From the NCBI GenBank assembly GCA_030562215.1, contig JAUPFL010000002.1, positions 62,001-126,000 on the forward strand: a DNA stretch of 64,000 nucleotides, read 5' to 3'. The stretch is from Peribacillus frigoritolerans (GTDB lineage: Bacteria; Bacillota; Bacilli; Bacillales; DSM-1321). The notes beneath the pieces were generated by a model. It was given only the letters and a program-made list of their open reading frames with translations, ran no database searches and was not told where the DNA came from. Numbering within the stretch: position 1 is the first letter of the stretch; each line of letters opens with the position of its first letter. This document shows, piece after piece, positions 1 to 10,235 of the stretch. Both the position numbers and the translations under genes were made by a program.

Positions 1-415
1 CACCAGACCGGCGCGTTACGGCAAAGATGGCGGAAAACCCTATTTAGATGAGAGTAATGAAAATGTTATGATAATTGTGCATATTGAAACGCAAGCTGCA
101 GCAAACAATTTTGAAGAAATTGCAACAGTTCCTGGTATTGATTTGGCATTTATCGGTTCTACAGACCTCTCGGTGAACATGGGATACCAACTAGAAGGCG
201 CAAGTCATCCTGAAGTGCAAAGTGTCATCGATGAACTGTTCATAAAAGGGAAAGAGCTCGATATGCCAATTGGTACCGTAGCCAGTAACAGCGCTGCCGC
301 TAATGCGGCTTTTGACAAAGGCGCCCATTATGTCGGGGTCATATTGAATAATGTGATTACGTCTGCGTTAAATGATGTTGTCTCAGCAAGCAAGGCCACT
401 CAATCTGTTAAATGA
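1..415 (+). CDS. HpcH/HpaI-type class II aldolase, 5'-truncated by the window
   Basis: The reading frame is open from base 2 and ends at 415, so only the C-terminal part (about 137 residues) is visible. The segment ENVMIIVHIETQAA followed by a PGIDLAFIGSTDLSVNMG stretch is typical of the HpcH/HpaI aldolase/citrate lyase fold, where the IET glutamate helps bind the metal and the G-x-x-D-L motif lines the active site. Family members split or form 2-keto-3-deoxy or 4-hydroxy-2-oxo acids with pyruvate. The next gene follows closely, so the two are probably co-transcribed. The substrate cannot be told from the sequence. Confidence 0.85.
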   Translation, partial: TRPARYGKDGGKPYLDESNENVMIIVHIETQAAANNFEEIATVPGIDLAFIGSTDLSVNMGYQLEGASHPEVQSVIDELFIKGKELDMPIGTVASNSAAANAAFDKGAHYVGVILNNVITSALNDVVSASKATQSVK

Positions 416-472
416 CTTTACAAGAAGTACAGCATTTTGACGAAACTACTTTATACGAAAAGGATGGTAATA

Positions 473-1710
473 ATGGCAGAAAAAAGACAGGTTCAGTGCA
501 AGTAGCTCCAAAAGAAGAAAAAACAACAATGAATGCAAGCCAACCGGTCAAGAAAACACCGAACTTCATCTTCTATGCGGATGCTGAAGACGTTAATATG
601 CTCGATACAAAAGATGATTATGATTACATTAATATAGAAGAAACGAATCAAAAGAAACAGAGAATGAACGGCTTTGACCCGGAATACAACAACATCGTTG
701 ATTATATTGTGAAAATCACACGGCAAATCTGGAAAGAGAAAGACATCGGACTTATTTACGATACGTATAGCACAAGCATATCCGTTCATAAAGGGTTGAT
801 CAATAGCCATGGGGTTAACGAAGTTATCTCAGGTACGCTGCAAACACTGCATGCTTTTCCGGATCGGAAAGGGCTGGGATGGAGTGTAATTTGGTCAGGG
901 GATGATGAAGCAGGATTTTTCACTTCACACCGGGGCCGTTCTGTTGCAACGAACCTTGGAGATAGTTTATACGGTCCTGCCACTGGAAAGAAAGTGATGT
1001 TCAGAACAAGCGCTGATTGTATGATCTTAAATAATAAGATTTACGAAGAATGGCTTGTGATGGATACATATCATCTGGTCCTGCAACTTGGCTTGGATCC
1101 GGTCGAGTTTGCTAAAAAAATGGCTAAAAGTACGCAGAAGCTTGCTCCTGCTATACAGTTTGGATTTAAGGAGACAGCAGAAACAGGGCTACCTCCAAAA
1201 CTATTCACGCCATCCTCTGATGAGTTCGAGATAGGGGAGTTCATGCAGCTTGTATTCAATCGAATTTGGGCTCGGCGCTCATTTAACTTTGTTCGGGAAT
1301 ATTATGAGGAAAATGCAGTCGTTCATTATGTCTGCAACAAGGATGTAATCGGAGTAAGTGAAATTCAAGGAATGTTCATGAGCCTCTTTGCCTCCATACC
1401 GAATGGGAAGGTGATTCTTGAGAGGGTAACTTGTAATAGACGCGGCTCTGACAGTGATTGGGATGTAGCGGTTCGCTGGAGAATACAAGGAGTGCACGAA
1501 GGAACGGGATACTTCGGAGCCCCTAGCGGAAAAGCCATTGATATTGCCGGCATCAGCCACTATAAAATCCGTAATGAAAAAATCTCAGAGGAATGGCTAT
1601 TGTTTGATGGAATGGAAGTGTTGCGTCAAATCTATTTGCCAGATGAAAAAGAATCACAACAAGATGGGGAAACCACAATGGATGATGGGAATTTTACCGG
1701 CGTATCATGA
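473..1710 (+). CDS. Ester cyclase-like protein with two SnoaL/NTF2-type domains
   Basis: The protein has about 412 residues and two SnoaL-like halves: one near residues 70-230 (VDYIVKITRQIWKEKD.. IYEEWLVMDTYH) and one near 260-400 (FMQLVFNRIWARRSFNFV.. ISEEWLLFDGMEV). Each ends in the EEW(L) signature seen in polyketide-cyclase-type ester cyclases. I prefer ATG 473 because it has a good AAAGGATGG ribosome binding site and gives MAEKRQVQVQVAPKEEK if one G is restored near 497. The raw frame can also be opened at ATG 412, which overlaps the aldolase stop. It lies between an aldolase and a HisD-like dehydrogenase, suggesting an accessory role in the same degradative route. The reaction is unknown. 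Confidence 0.7.
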
Positions 1711-1773
1711 TTGCCAGTTGACGGCTGTGCTGCAGCCGTCTCTTCACTAAACAACGATTAGGGGGAAAATAGG

Positions 1774-3039
1774 ATGGAATATATGAAAAAAGCGGACGTA
1801 GTTGAACAGACCTCTTCACATGATGTGGAACAAACGGTGAAGTCAATTATTGAAAATGTAAAAGCAGGCGGGGATGATGCCGTACGGGAATATGAAAAAA
1901 ATTCGGTGATTCCGATCGTCCGGTCCGGGTTAGTGAAGAGGAGATCGAGCATTGTATCAGGACTCTTCCAGAAGAGGTAAAGGTGCTGATCGATCGAGTT
2001 GTGGAAAGAGTATCCGATTTTGCTAAAGCACAGTTGAGCTGCCTCACTCCATTCGAAAAGGATTTTGGCGAGGGTATTAAGATGGGGCATAGAATCGTAC
2101 CGATCGAAAAGGTGGGGGCTTATGTTCCAGGGGGAGATTCCCGTTATTATCATCAGGACCCATGGTCGTTGCACCGGCAAAGGTAGCAGGAGCAAAAAGA
2201 ATCGTAGCAGCAAGCCCGGCCAATTATGAAGGCGGTATCCATCCGGCCGTTTTATATGGCTTGATCCGCTCCGGTGCTACAGACATTTTTGCAATTGGCG
2301 GGGCGCAGGCCATCGCTGCCATGGCATATGGAACAGAATCCATCCCGGAAGTGGATATCATCGCTGGACCAGGAAACCGGTTTGTAGCAGAAGCAAAACG
2401 TCAAGTGTTCGGTAAAGTGGGCATAGACCTTATTGCCGGACCAAGTGAAGTGATGGTTTTTGCTGATGATTCGGCTTCACCTCAGAAAATAGCGGCCGAT
2501 TTACTTGCCCAGGCTGAACACGATCCGTACGCACGGGCCATTCTTGTCACAACGTCCAGAACGGTTGCCGAAGAAACAGAAAAAGCAATCGAAAGCTTTT
2601 TGAAAACCTTCTCACCATCTTCCCCTGCACACGAATCATGGGAAAAAGAGGGGAAATCATTTATGCAGATTCATTACAAGAAGGACTGGATATTTGCAAT
2701 GATTATGCCATTGAACATCTACATTTGCATATCAAAAATAGCCGCGAATTGATGGATAAACTAAATAATTATGGATCATTATTCCTTGATGAAGGCAGTT
2801 CCGTCGTCTTCTCTGACAAAGTCTCTGGAACGAACCATACATTGCCGACTCAAAAGGCAGCAAGATATACAGGGGGACTTTGGGCAGGAAGTTATGTGAA
2901 GGTCATGACACATCAGGAAATCACAGGTCAAGGCATTCAATTCCTGGCATCCCATGCGGAAGATCAATCCGAAATCGAAGGCTTGGAAGGCCATAAATTA
3001 TCGGCCACAGTCAGGTTGACAGAATGTGCTTCCAAATGA
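1774..3039 (+). CDS. HisD-family dehydrogenase (histidinol dehydrogenase-like), interrupted by three single-base shifts
   Basis: The pieces join into one protein of about 422 residues, the normal HisD length, when one base is restored in each of three runs: A run 1895-1901, G run 2130-2134 and G run 2650-2653. Recognisable HisD features are VGAYVPGGRFP (rebuilt), DIIAGPGNRFVAEAKRQVFG, GIDLIAGPSEV, QAEHDP and SGTNHTLPT, which carry the zinc and NAD-binding residues. No other his genes are near. Neighbours are an aldolase, a SnoaL protein and an MFS carrier, so this is probably a catabolic alcohol dehydrogenase of the HisD superfamily (as in HpsN, which oxidises dihydroxypropanesulfonate) and not the biosynthetic enzyme. 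That assignment is inference. Confidence 0.8.
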
Positions 3040-3253
3040 TTATGATTGCTGAAAACGCATTCAATTAAGGACATGCTGCAGCCCTTGAAGAAATGGATAC
3101 TCCCATTCTGCCTGAAATGAGTTCCAGGTAGATGGGCTGTATCTGCAAATTAGATTTTAGCCCTGGAAAATATATGAGAATATGTGTAAATACTAATAGC
3201 ATCGCCTTTCTGTCCAGTGGGACGAAAGGGAGGGGAATGAAAGGGTGGAATAT

Positions 3254-4463
3254 ATGAACAAAACTAATACAATTAATAATCGGAAAGAAACCATCTTATT
3301 CTTTATCATTAGCTTGTTGTTCTTTGTCACCATTACCGCATTTGATCCATTTATCTCCTCTTATGCTAAAGATCTTGGGTTCGATTCAGTTATTATAGGC
3401 AGTATAATCGGCATTTCAGGAATTGTGGCCTTATTGACACGACTTCCGATAGGCGTATTTTCGGATATGCTGCATAAACGAAGATTGTTTATCCAAATCG
3501 GGTTGCTGATAACCATTGTAATGTGGACGCTAGCGTTTTTCATACCGAATGCAACCACATTGTACCTTGGAAAAATTTCGGACGGTTTAACAGGTTCCAC
3601 CTGGGTTATTTACAATGTTATGTTCGCCTCTTATTTTGGTGTGAAGGAAGCTGCAAAAGCAGTGGCGATATTGGGTGTTGCATCGCCGGTTGGCTCCATA
3701 CTAGGGACAACCATCGGTGCAGTAGTGGCCAATAATTATGGGTATCGGTATAGCTTTTTAGTAGCGGTGGCCGCCGCCATACTTGCGCTCGTTTTAACAT
3801 TTTTCACAAAAGACCTAAGTATTAAAGGGGTAAAAGTAAAATACGATAAAAAATACTTGTCGAGCAAATCACCGATAAAAAAATCTGGGTCATTTCCGTT
3901 TTGGCAACGATTGCTTTGATGGTCACCATTGGAACAAGGGATACGTTCACACCTTTAGTTGCAACCGACCTTGGAGCAAATCCACTATTGATTGGCATGC
4001 TGGCAAACACACACCTGATCATATATGGCTTAGCCGCAGGATTATGCGGAGCCCTTTTTATAAAAAAATCGGTTTAATGAATACGGCGATTTTGGGAGCA
4101 GTATTACAAGGGGTCATCATCATATTGATTCCTTATGCTGAAAATTTAACGATGCTTTTTCTATTGCAGGCATTCCAAGGTTTTGGTTACGGGCTGATCT
4201 TTACGGTCGTCACTTCCTGGGCTGTTGAAAATATCCCGGAGATTAAACAATCTACGAGAATGGGCCTGTTCCAAAGTTTATATTCGGCTGGAATGTTTTT
4301 GGGACCCGTCCTAATTGGCATCTTGATTGAAGTGTTTTCAAGATCCACAGGTTACCTGATCATGGGGGCATTATCAATTGCTTCAACCATTCTTATCAAA
4401 ACCTCCATAAAACGCTCAAAAAAGAAGCTTCCAATGAAGAATTTCCTCTTAAAGAGATGCTGA
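3254..4463 (+). CDS. MFS transporter, interrupted by two single-base shifts
   Basis: This is a major facilitator protein of about 400 residues with roughly twelve hydrophobic segments. The loop after TM2 reads RLPIGVFSDMLHKRR, the classical MFS G-x-x-x-D-(R/K)-x-G-R-R-type motif. Restoring one A in run 3877-3883 and one C at 4052-4054 joins the halves through SPIKKIWVISVLATIALM and LCGAPFYKKIGLMN. ATG 3254 has AAAGGGTGG just upstream. A terminator hairpin follows at 4494. It closes the aldolase/SnoaL/HisD cluster and most likely imports the substrate of that pathway. Confidence 0.8.
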
Positions 4464-4493
4464 TTAATAGAAAATGATTCTTTGAACAGGAAC

Positions 4494-4527
4494 GAGCAGA
4501 CCTTAACGGGTTTGCTCTTTTTTATTT
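4494..4527 (+). terminator. Rho-independent terminator after the MFS gene
   Basis: A nine-pair stem (GAGCAGACC with GGGTTTGCTC, one G-T pair) is followed by a T-rich tract. It ends the 0-4.5 kb cluster. Confidence 0.85.
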
Positions 4528-4612
4528 TGAGTCGGATCCTATATTAAATAAAACTAAATAGTTAATATGAGTTTATAGACAAAAAATGTTTGACCTGAAA
4601 TTTCAAAACAAA

Positions 4613-4741
4613 GTTGATTGGAACGGAAGGGTTCGAGACTCCTGCGGGAAAAGCGCGTCAAGGGGAGACACCCCAGGCGAATGCCGAGGAGGCTCGCGGA
4701 CCGCCCGCGGAAAGCGAGTGCCTGGAGTGGAAATCGACGTT
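4613..4741 (+). repeat. GC-rich dispersed palindromic repeat, copy 1
   Basis: A block of about 130 bp is much richer in GC than its surroundings. It contains CTCCTGCGGGAAAAGCG, GCCGAGGAGGCTCGCGG and CGCGGAAAGCGAG, begins with GTTGATTGGA and ends with TGGAGTGGAAATCGAC. Related copies lie at 18502-18628 (inverted), 28762-28880, 29030-29148 and 29262-29385. It has no plausible coding content. The rest of 4528-5050 holds only the palindrome and Fur box listed separately. Confidence 0.8.
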
Positions 4742-4838
4742 CGAGGTTTATAAACCCTCATAAAAACTGAAACAAACTTGATTTTCATCGAAGTCCACAA
4801 TCTGCAATATTAGTTCGTTTTTTCTTAACTGCTACACT

Positions 4839-4859
4839 ATGATAGTTTAAGACTATCAT
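4839..4859. promoter_or_regulatory. Perfect 8+8 palindrome, possible operator
   Basis: ATGATAGT and ACTATCAT form perfect arms around a 5-nt centre (TTAAG), about 125 bp upstream of the Fur box of the siderophore transporter. It has no T tract, so it looks more like a protein-binding site than a terminator. The binding factor is unknown. Confidence 0.4.
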
Positions 4860-4982
4860 GGCATGTGTACTTCACGTTATCATTTAAATGCATGCAGATT
4901 GTCTTAATGGCCATAATGATTTTTATTCACAAAATTTCATTAATATTGACCGTATCAATCTATCACTTTATCATAACAGCAG

Positions 4983-5001
4983 GATAATGATAATCATTTT
5001 C
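4983..5001 (+). promoter_or_regulatory. Fur box
   Basis: GATAATGATAATCATTTTC matches the classical 19-bp Fur consensus GATAATGATAATCATTATC at 18 of 19 positions. It lies 50 bp before the start of the siderophore-binding lipoprotein gene, so iron-replete Fur should repress this transporter operon. Confidence 0.9.
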
Positions 5002-5050
5002 AATTATGATTACCTCGTTAAGAAGGTATAGATCGGGAAGGGTGCAAAAA

Positions 5051-6018
5051 ATGAAAGAGTCTAGAAAAGTAAGAACGTTTGGGGAGGAGCATTCATCCTG
5101 TTATTTGCGATTATGGTGATGTTATCAGGATGTAGTAATTCTCAAAAAACAACAGAAGCAGAGAAGACATCTGCTGAAACAAGTAATCAAGAAATAAGGA
5201 CGATTAAGCATGAAATGGGAGAAACGGAAATTAAAGATACTCCGAAAAAAATAGTTACGCTTGAGTTATCTTTCGTTGATTCTTTAAATGCCCTAGGGAT
5301 AAAACCTACCGGGATTTCAGATGACAACAAAAAAGAGATGATTACAAAACTTGTAGGTCAAGAAGTGGATTATACTTCTGTAGGAACACGTGAGCAGCCG
5401 AATTTAGAGGTTATCAGTTCTTTACAGCCGGATTTAATCATTGCAGATGCTGAGCGGCATAAAGGGATTTATAAAGATTTACAGCAGATTGCTCCTACCA
5501 TTGTATTAAAAAGTCGGGAATCTACATATCAAGAAAATCTGGATTCTTTTAAAACGATTGCAAAGGCAGTCAATCAGGAAGATGCTGCAGAAAAAAGATT
5601 GAGCGAGCATGAAAAAACGATTAAGGAACTTAAATCAAAGCTTACTGTTGATTCAAATATGACGGTTTTACCTGCAGTTGTACGAGATACTTCATTCCAA
5701 GCCCATACTTCATCTTCTTATGATGGAGAATTGCTTGAGCGCATGGGATTGAAAAATGCCATTCAGCAGGAACTGCCACATGCCGAGATGAATCTTGAGC
5801 AGCTTGTCGAGATCGATCCGGATGTGCTGCTTTTAGCGAACAATGAGGGTAAGTTACTTACTGATGAGTGGAAAGACAATCCTCTTTGGAAAGACTTGAA
5901 GGCAGTAAAAAACGGACAAGTGTATAGTGTTGATCGAGATTTATGGACGAGATACCGCGGTGTTGTATCAGCAGAGGCCATTGCTAAAGACACTTTAAAA
6001 ATGCTTGGTGAAGAATAG
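5051..6018 (+). CDS. Iron-siderophore ABC transporter substrate-binding lipoprotein, one N-terminal single-base shift
   Basis: Starting at ATG 5051 and restoring one G in run 5081-5084 gives a lipoprotein signal peptide ending in the lipobox LSGC (C about residue 28). A FecB/BtuF-type periplasmic-binding fold follows: KIVTLELSFVDSLNALGIKPTGI, then QPDLIIADAERH and LEQLVEIDPDVLLLA. Length is about 323 residues, normal for ferric-siderophore binding proteins. Downstream lie two FecCD permeases and an ATPase, and a Fur box lies upstream. The protein should capture ferric siderophore at the outer face of the membrane. The siderophore type (catecholate or hydroxamate) cannot be read here. Confidence 0.9.
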
Positions 6019-6025
6019 AGGAACA

Positions 6026-6061
6026 AAAGCGAAGTAAGAGATCCCATTCTTACTTCGCTTT
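6026..6061 (+). terminator. Hairpin between binding-protein and permease genes
   Basis: The arms AAAGCGAAGTAAG and CTTACTTCGCTTT are perfectly complementary around an 8-nt loop. There is no long T run, so it may act as a partial terminator or as a 3' end that raises the level of the binding-protein mRNA over the permease mRNA. Confidence 0.6.
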
Positions 6062-6103
6062 CCATTAGGTTTAAATTTTGTTAGGAAGTGTGTTGTATAG
6101 ACA

Positions 6104-7106
6104 ATGGAAACTGTAGTTAGAAGTAAACTGAAAGTGTTATGTACTGCTATAGCTGGAATCGTTTTGTTAATTATAGGCATCCTGACGAGTATTTCTGTGG
6201 GAGCGGCCGATATTGATGCATCAATGGTTTTGAAGTCCTTTTTTGAGGCCGACTCTTCCAAGGAACAGACAATTATACGGACTCTTCGATTGCCCCGAGC
6301 TATAGTTGGAGCGTTGGTCGGTGCTAATTTAGCGGTAGCAGGTGCTCTCATGCAGGCTATCACCCGGAATTCATTAGCTTCTCCACAAGTGTTCGGTGTC
6401 AATGCCGGTGCCTCATTTTTTATTGTGTCAGCTTTTGTTTTCTTTCCTAACCTTTCTTCCGTGTCTCTAGTTTGCGTTGCATTCATTGGTGCAGCAGTGG
6501 GGGGATGGCAGTCTATTCTTTTGCTTCGGGCGGAGGAATGACCCAAGTGAAGCTGGCATTGGCTGGAATGGCTGTTCACTTTTTTTATCTTCTTTAACGC
6601 AAGGCATGATCATCTTTAATGAACAAGCGAAAGATGTACTCTACTGGTTAGTCGGTTCAATTAATGGGAAAACATGGGCGCATGTAAACATGATCCTTCC
6701 TTGGTCTCTTTTCGGGCTATTAATTGCTGCCTTGTTCTCTCGATCTGTTTCCATCCTTGTCTTAGGAGAAAATATGGCGCAGGGACTTGGGCAGCGGGTG
6801 TACCGGATCCGTATTTTAGCAGGAATATTGGTGATCATTTTGGCAGGATCTTCGGTTGCCGTCGCAGGTCCAGTGGGATTTGTGGGATTGATCATTCCTC
6901 ATATCGTCAGGAGAATGGTGGGAGGGGATTATCGAAGAATCATCCCTTTTTCTGCATTATTCGGCGCTTTACTCTTAGTTTACGCAGATATTCTCGCACG
7001 GTTCATCGCTTATCCTTTTGAGTCGCCGGTAGGCATCGTAACCGCTATAATCGGTGCGCCATTCTTCCTTTATTTAGCGAAGAGAGGGAGGAATATTAAG
7101 CAATGA
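6104..7106 (+). CDS. FecCD-family siderophore permease, first subunit, two single-base shifts
   Basis: About 335 residues with the FecCD/BtuC architecture: RLPRAIVGALVGANLAVAGA, LMQAITRNSLASPQVFGVN, QGLGQRVYRIRILAGIL, and AGPVGFVGLIIPHIVRR near the coupling helix. Restoring a G in run 6499-6504 and a T in run 6580-6586 reconnects VAFIGAAVGGMAVYSFASGG to FLSSLTQGMIIFNEQ. It overlaps the second permease by ATGA, showing translational coupling. It forms one half of the transmembrane channel. Confidence 0.9.
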
Positions 7107-8113
7107 AACTAAAACGGACATTTGGGTTGAAATCAACTTTGCACCCTTATTCCATTATCCTGGTGCTGACGTTTATCGTGCTGATTTTATCAATGGTGAG
7201 CCTGGGCTTAGGGGCCATATATATATCACCTTTAGAAATTCTTCAAAATTTCCTTGGAAATGGCATGCAAAGCCAGACATTCATTCTGCATAACTATCGC
7301 ATACCACGCATTCTAATTGCCGTGATAGTGGGGGCTGGATTGGCAACGGCTGGAGCCATTCTGCAAGGAGTCCTTCGCAATCCGCTGGCTTCTCCAGATG
7401 TGATAGGGGTAACAAAAGGGGCCGGATTGGCAGCTGTTATCGTCATTGTTTTATTTCCGCAATCGCCCATTATCATACTGCCTCTTTCAGCTTTTATCGG
7501 AGCGGCGGTCATGGCGGCCATTTTGATGATATTTGTTTATAAAAAGGAGCTCAACCAAATACGATAGCTTTGGTCGGAATCGCCTTAGGGGCCATATGTC
7601 AAGCTGGCATAGAGTATTTCATGGTCAAGTTCCCGGATGATGTAAACACGACACTGCTGTGGTTGACTGGCAGTCTATGGGGAAGAGGCTGGGATCAAGT
7701 ATTGTTTTTGCTTCCATGTCTTGTGCTTGTACCGGTATTGTTTGCGTTAACTTCTAAAATGGATGTACTGAGCCTCGGAGACGATATAGCTACAGGTCTC
7801 GGTGAAAGGTCAAAATTACTGCGTTATATATTGTTAAGCGTTTCTGTCATATTGATCGGGGTCTGTGTAGCTGCGGTTGGTTCCATCGGGTTCATTGGTT
7901 TAATCGCCCCCATATTGCCCGGAGAGTGGTAGGGTCAAAATTCAAGGTTTTCCTTCCTGCTTCAGCTCTTTTTGGTTCTATCTTTCTACTCGTTGCCGAT
8001 AGCCTGGGAAGAGGATTATTCCCTCCAATAGAAATACCCGCCGGAATTATCACTGCGGTGATTGGTGTACCATATTTTTATATCTATTGCGCCGTGAAAG
8101 AAAAATAACATAA
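7103..8113 (+). CDS. FecCD-family siderophore permease, second subunit, three single-base shifts
   Basis: This is the second BtuC-type permease, with YRIPRILIAVIVGAGLATAGA, LQGVLRNPLASPDVIGVTKG and FIGLIAPHIARRVVG (rebuilt). Shifts sit at 7546-7547 (missing G), the C run 7907-7911 (missing C) and the T run 8075-8079 (missing T). The last correction also moves the stop from 8108 to 8113 and restores a normal C-terminus PYFLYLLRRERK. It should pair with the preceding subunit and the ATPase at 8129. Confidence 0.9.
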
Positions 8114-8128
8114 GGAAGGCTGAATATC

Positions 8129-8917
8129 ATGACAACATTATCAGCAGAGCATCTTTCGCTCTCTTATGGGGCAACACAAATCATTGATAATATCGATTTG
8201 GAAATTCCTGAAGGTAAGATCAGTATAATCATTGGTTCCAATGGTTGTGGCAAATCTACCATTCTGCGGTCCCTGGCTAGATTATTAATGCCACAGCAAG
8301 GCACGATCTATTTAGATGGAAAGGCCATTCATCAGCAATCTTCCAAAGAAGTGGCAAAGAAATTGGCCATCTTGCCCCAAGCTCCGGAAGCTCCTGAAGA
8401 TTTAACCGTTAAAGAACTATGCTATTATGGCAGGCATCCGCACAAAGGCTTATTTTCCAGACAAACCCCAGAAGATCATAGGATTGTCGACCGTGCCTTA
8501 TCAGCAACAAAAATGACGGAGTTCGCCGATCGGACATTGGATGCATTATCTGGAGGACAAAGGCAAAGAGCATGGATTTCGATGGCCTTGGTACAAGAAA
8601 CAGACCTTTTACTGTTAGATGAACCGACAACCTATCTGGATTTGGCGCACCAAATTGAAATATTGGAATTACTGCGTGATTTAAACGTAACTTATGGACG
8701 CACGATTGTCATGGTTCTGCATGATTTGAATCAAGCGGCACAGTATGCCGATCATCTGATTAGCATCAAGAAGGGAAAAATCTATAAAGAGGGACCGCCT
8801 GAAAAGGTATTCACAAAAGAGATGATCAAGGACGTCTTCAGACTGGAATGCTGTATTATTGAAAATCCCGTTGATCAAACGCCTCTATGCATTCCAATTG
8901 GTTTATCTCAGGATTAG
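8129..8917 (+). CDS. ABC transporter ATP-binding protein for ferric siderophore
   Basis: An intact 262-residue ATPase. Visible motifs are Walker [10 protein letters not shown] (about residue 38), Q-loop ILPQAPEAP, signature [10 protein letters not shown], Walker [13 protein letters not shown] and the switch histidine in MVLHDLN. The DEPTTYLD form is typical of the FecE/FhuC/YusV group. It is the last gene of the Fur-box operon and is followed by a terminator at 8950. Confidence 0.93.
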   Translation: MTTLSAEHLSLSYGATQIIDNIDLEIPEGKISIIIGSNGCGKSTILRSLARLLMPQQGTIYLDGKAIHQQSSKEVAKKLAILPQAPEAPEDLTVKELCYYGRHPHKGLFSRQTPEDHRIVDRALSATKMTEFADRTLDALSGGQRQRAWISMALVQETDLLLLDEPTTYLDLAHQIEILELLRDLNVTYGRTIVMVLHDLNQAAQYADHLISIKKGKIYKEGPPEKVFTKEMIKDVFRLECCIIENPVDQTPLCIPIGLSQD

Positions 8918-8949
8918 AAACAATAGCGCCGGTCGTACCGAATTAATTA

Positions 8950-8981
8950 AGTCAACATATTCATTGTTGGCTTTTTTTGCT
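8950..8981 (+). terminator. Terminator of siderophore transporter operon
   Basis: AGTCAACA and TGTTGGCT form a stem (one G-T pair) directly followed by a run of seven T. Confidence 0.8.
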
Positions 8982-9079
8982 TATTTACGAAGGAATGTTG
9001 GATAGGGGTTGCCAAGATATTTTAGATCAAGAGTTTAAATGATAAAATGGAAAGACTTATATATTAAAGGAGATTTATT

Positions 9080-10078
9080 ATGGAAGCCAAATGTATTAAA
9101 TTCTATGAGTTTGGGAATCCGCAAAAGGTTTTAAGAGTTGAAAATAAATGTATTCAAAGACCTTTCGAGGGGGAAGTCCTCGTTCGGATGACCACACGTC
9201 CCATTAATCCGTCTGACTTGCTGCCCATTCGCGGTGCCTATTCCCACCGAATCCCATTGCCTTCCATACCTGGTTATGAAGGGGTCGGCATTGTAGAAGA
9301 GGTGGGTCCAGCGGTTTCGAAGGAGCTGATAGGCAAGCGTGTTCTGCCTTTGCGCGGTGAAGGGACCTGGCAGGATTATGTTAAAACATCAGCGGAGCTG
9401 GCCATCGCCATTCCTGATTCGATTGAAGACCATATAGCAGCGCAATTATATATAAACCCGATAACCGCATGGCTAATCTGTACAGATGTATTAGCATTGA
9501 AACCGGATGATGTATTACTCGTAAATGCTTGCGGATCTTCCATTGGCCGTATACTCGCCCAGTTATCGAAGATTCTTGGGTTTAAGCTGATTGCTGTAAC
9601 GAGGAACGATAAGTATACGGAAGAACTGCTTAAACTTGGTGCGTCATATGTAATCGATAGGTCCCGATCACCATTGCATGATACAGTGATGGAACTGACG
9701 AATGGGCGCGGAGCGAAAGCGGCCATAGATTCAGTGGGCGGCATCGATGGTTCAGAACTAGCTTTTTGCGTACGGCCTTATGGCATCTTATTAACGATTG
9801 GCCTTTTATCAGGACAGTCTGTGAATTGGGCGGAAATTTCACAAAGGACAAAAGTGGATGTTAAAATGTTTCATCTGCGGCATTGGAATCAGCAAGCTTC
9901 CGTTCAAACTTGGCATGAAACGTTTAACCTTTTGATGGGGTTCATTGCTGATGAAAAGTTGAAGTTCATGATGCCGGATTCCTCCTACAGCCTTCAAGAT
10001 GTTAAAGAAGCGATTAATGTCACGAGCAATAGAGGAAGATTTTTTAAGCAGCTGATTTTGCAAAGGGTAACCACTTAA
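9080..10078 (+). CDS. Medium-chain dehydrogenase/reductase, quinone or 2-enoyl reductase type
   Basis: An intact 332-residue MDR protein. The N-terminal GroES-like part has the RPINPSDLLPIRGAY and PGYEGVGIVEEVG motifs, and the Rossmann part has VNACGSSIGRILAQLSK. The catalytic zinc cysteines of alcohol dehydrogenases are absent, so it belongs with the zinc-free quinone oxidoreductase / trans-2-enoyl reductase group using NADPH. The ATG has an AAAGGAGA site at about 7 nt. It is monocistronic. The substrate is unknown. Confidence 0.85.
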   Translation: MEAKCIKFYEFGNPQKVLRVENKCIQRPFEGEVLVRMTTRPINPSDLLPIRGAYSHRIPLPSIPGYEGVGIVEEVGPAVSKELIGKRVLPLRGEGTWQDYVKTSAELAIAIPDSIEDHIAAQLYINPITAWLICTDVLALKPDDVLLVNACGSSIGRILAQLSKILGFKLIAVTRNDKYTEELLKLGASYVIDRSRSPLHDTVMELTNGRGAKAAIDSVGGIDGSELAFCVRPYGILLTIGLLSGQSVNWAEISQRTKVDVKMFHLRHWNQQASVQTWHETFNLLMGFIADEKLKFMMPDSSYSLQDVKEAINVTSNRGRFFKQLILQRVTT

Positions 10079-10235
10079 TTGAAGGAGGCATTAATCTTGG
10101 AGCTCTTCCAATAGGTTCCTAAGGTAAATGGAAATGGCCCCTGATAATATGGAATTACTTGATTACCTGTAAGGTGCTAGTTTAGAATGCGGAATAGGAC
10201 ATGTTGATATTGATACGACTTTGGAGGAAATACTT

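Noticed and set aside
1774-3039. Programmed ribosomal frameshifting or true pseudogenes in hisD and the other broken genes
   Set aside because: The shifts are random in position, always fixed by one base in a short homopolymer, and occur in over thirty unrelated genes. Read error explains all of them.
1774-3039. Part of a histidine biosynthesis operon
   Set aside because: No other his gene is near; neighbours are an aldolase, a SnoaL protein and a transporter.
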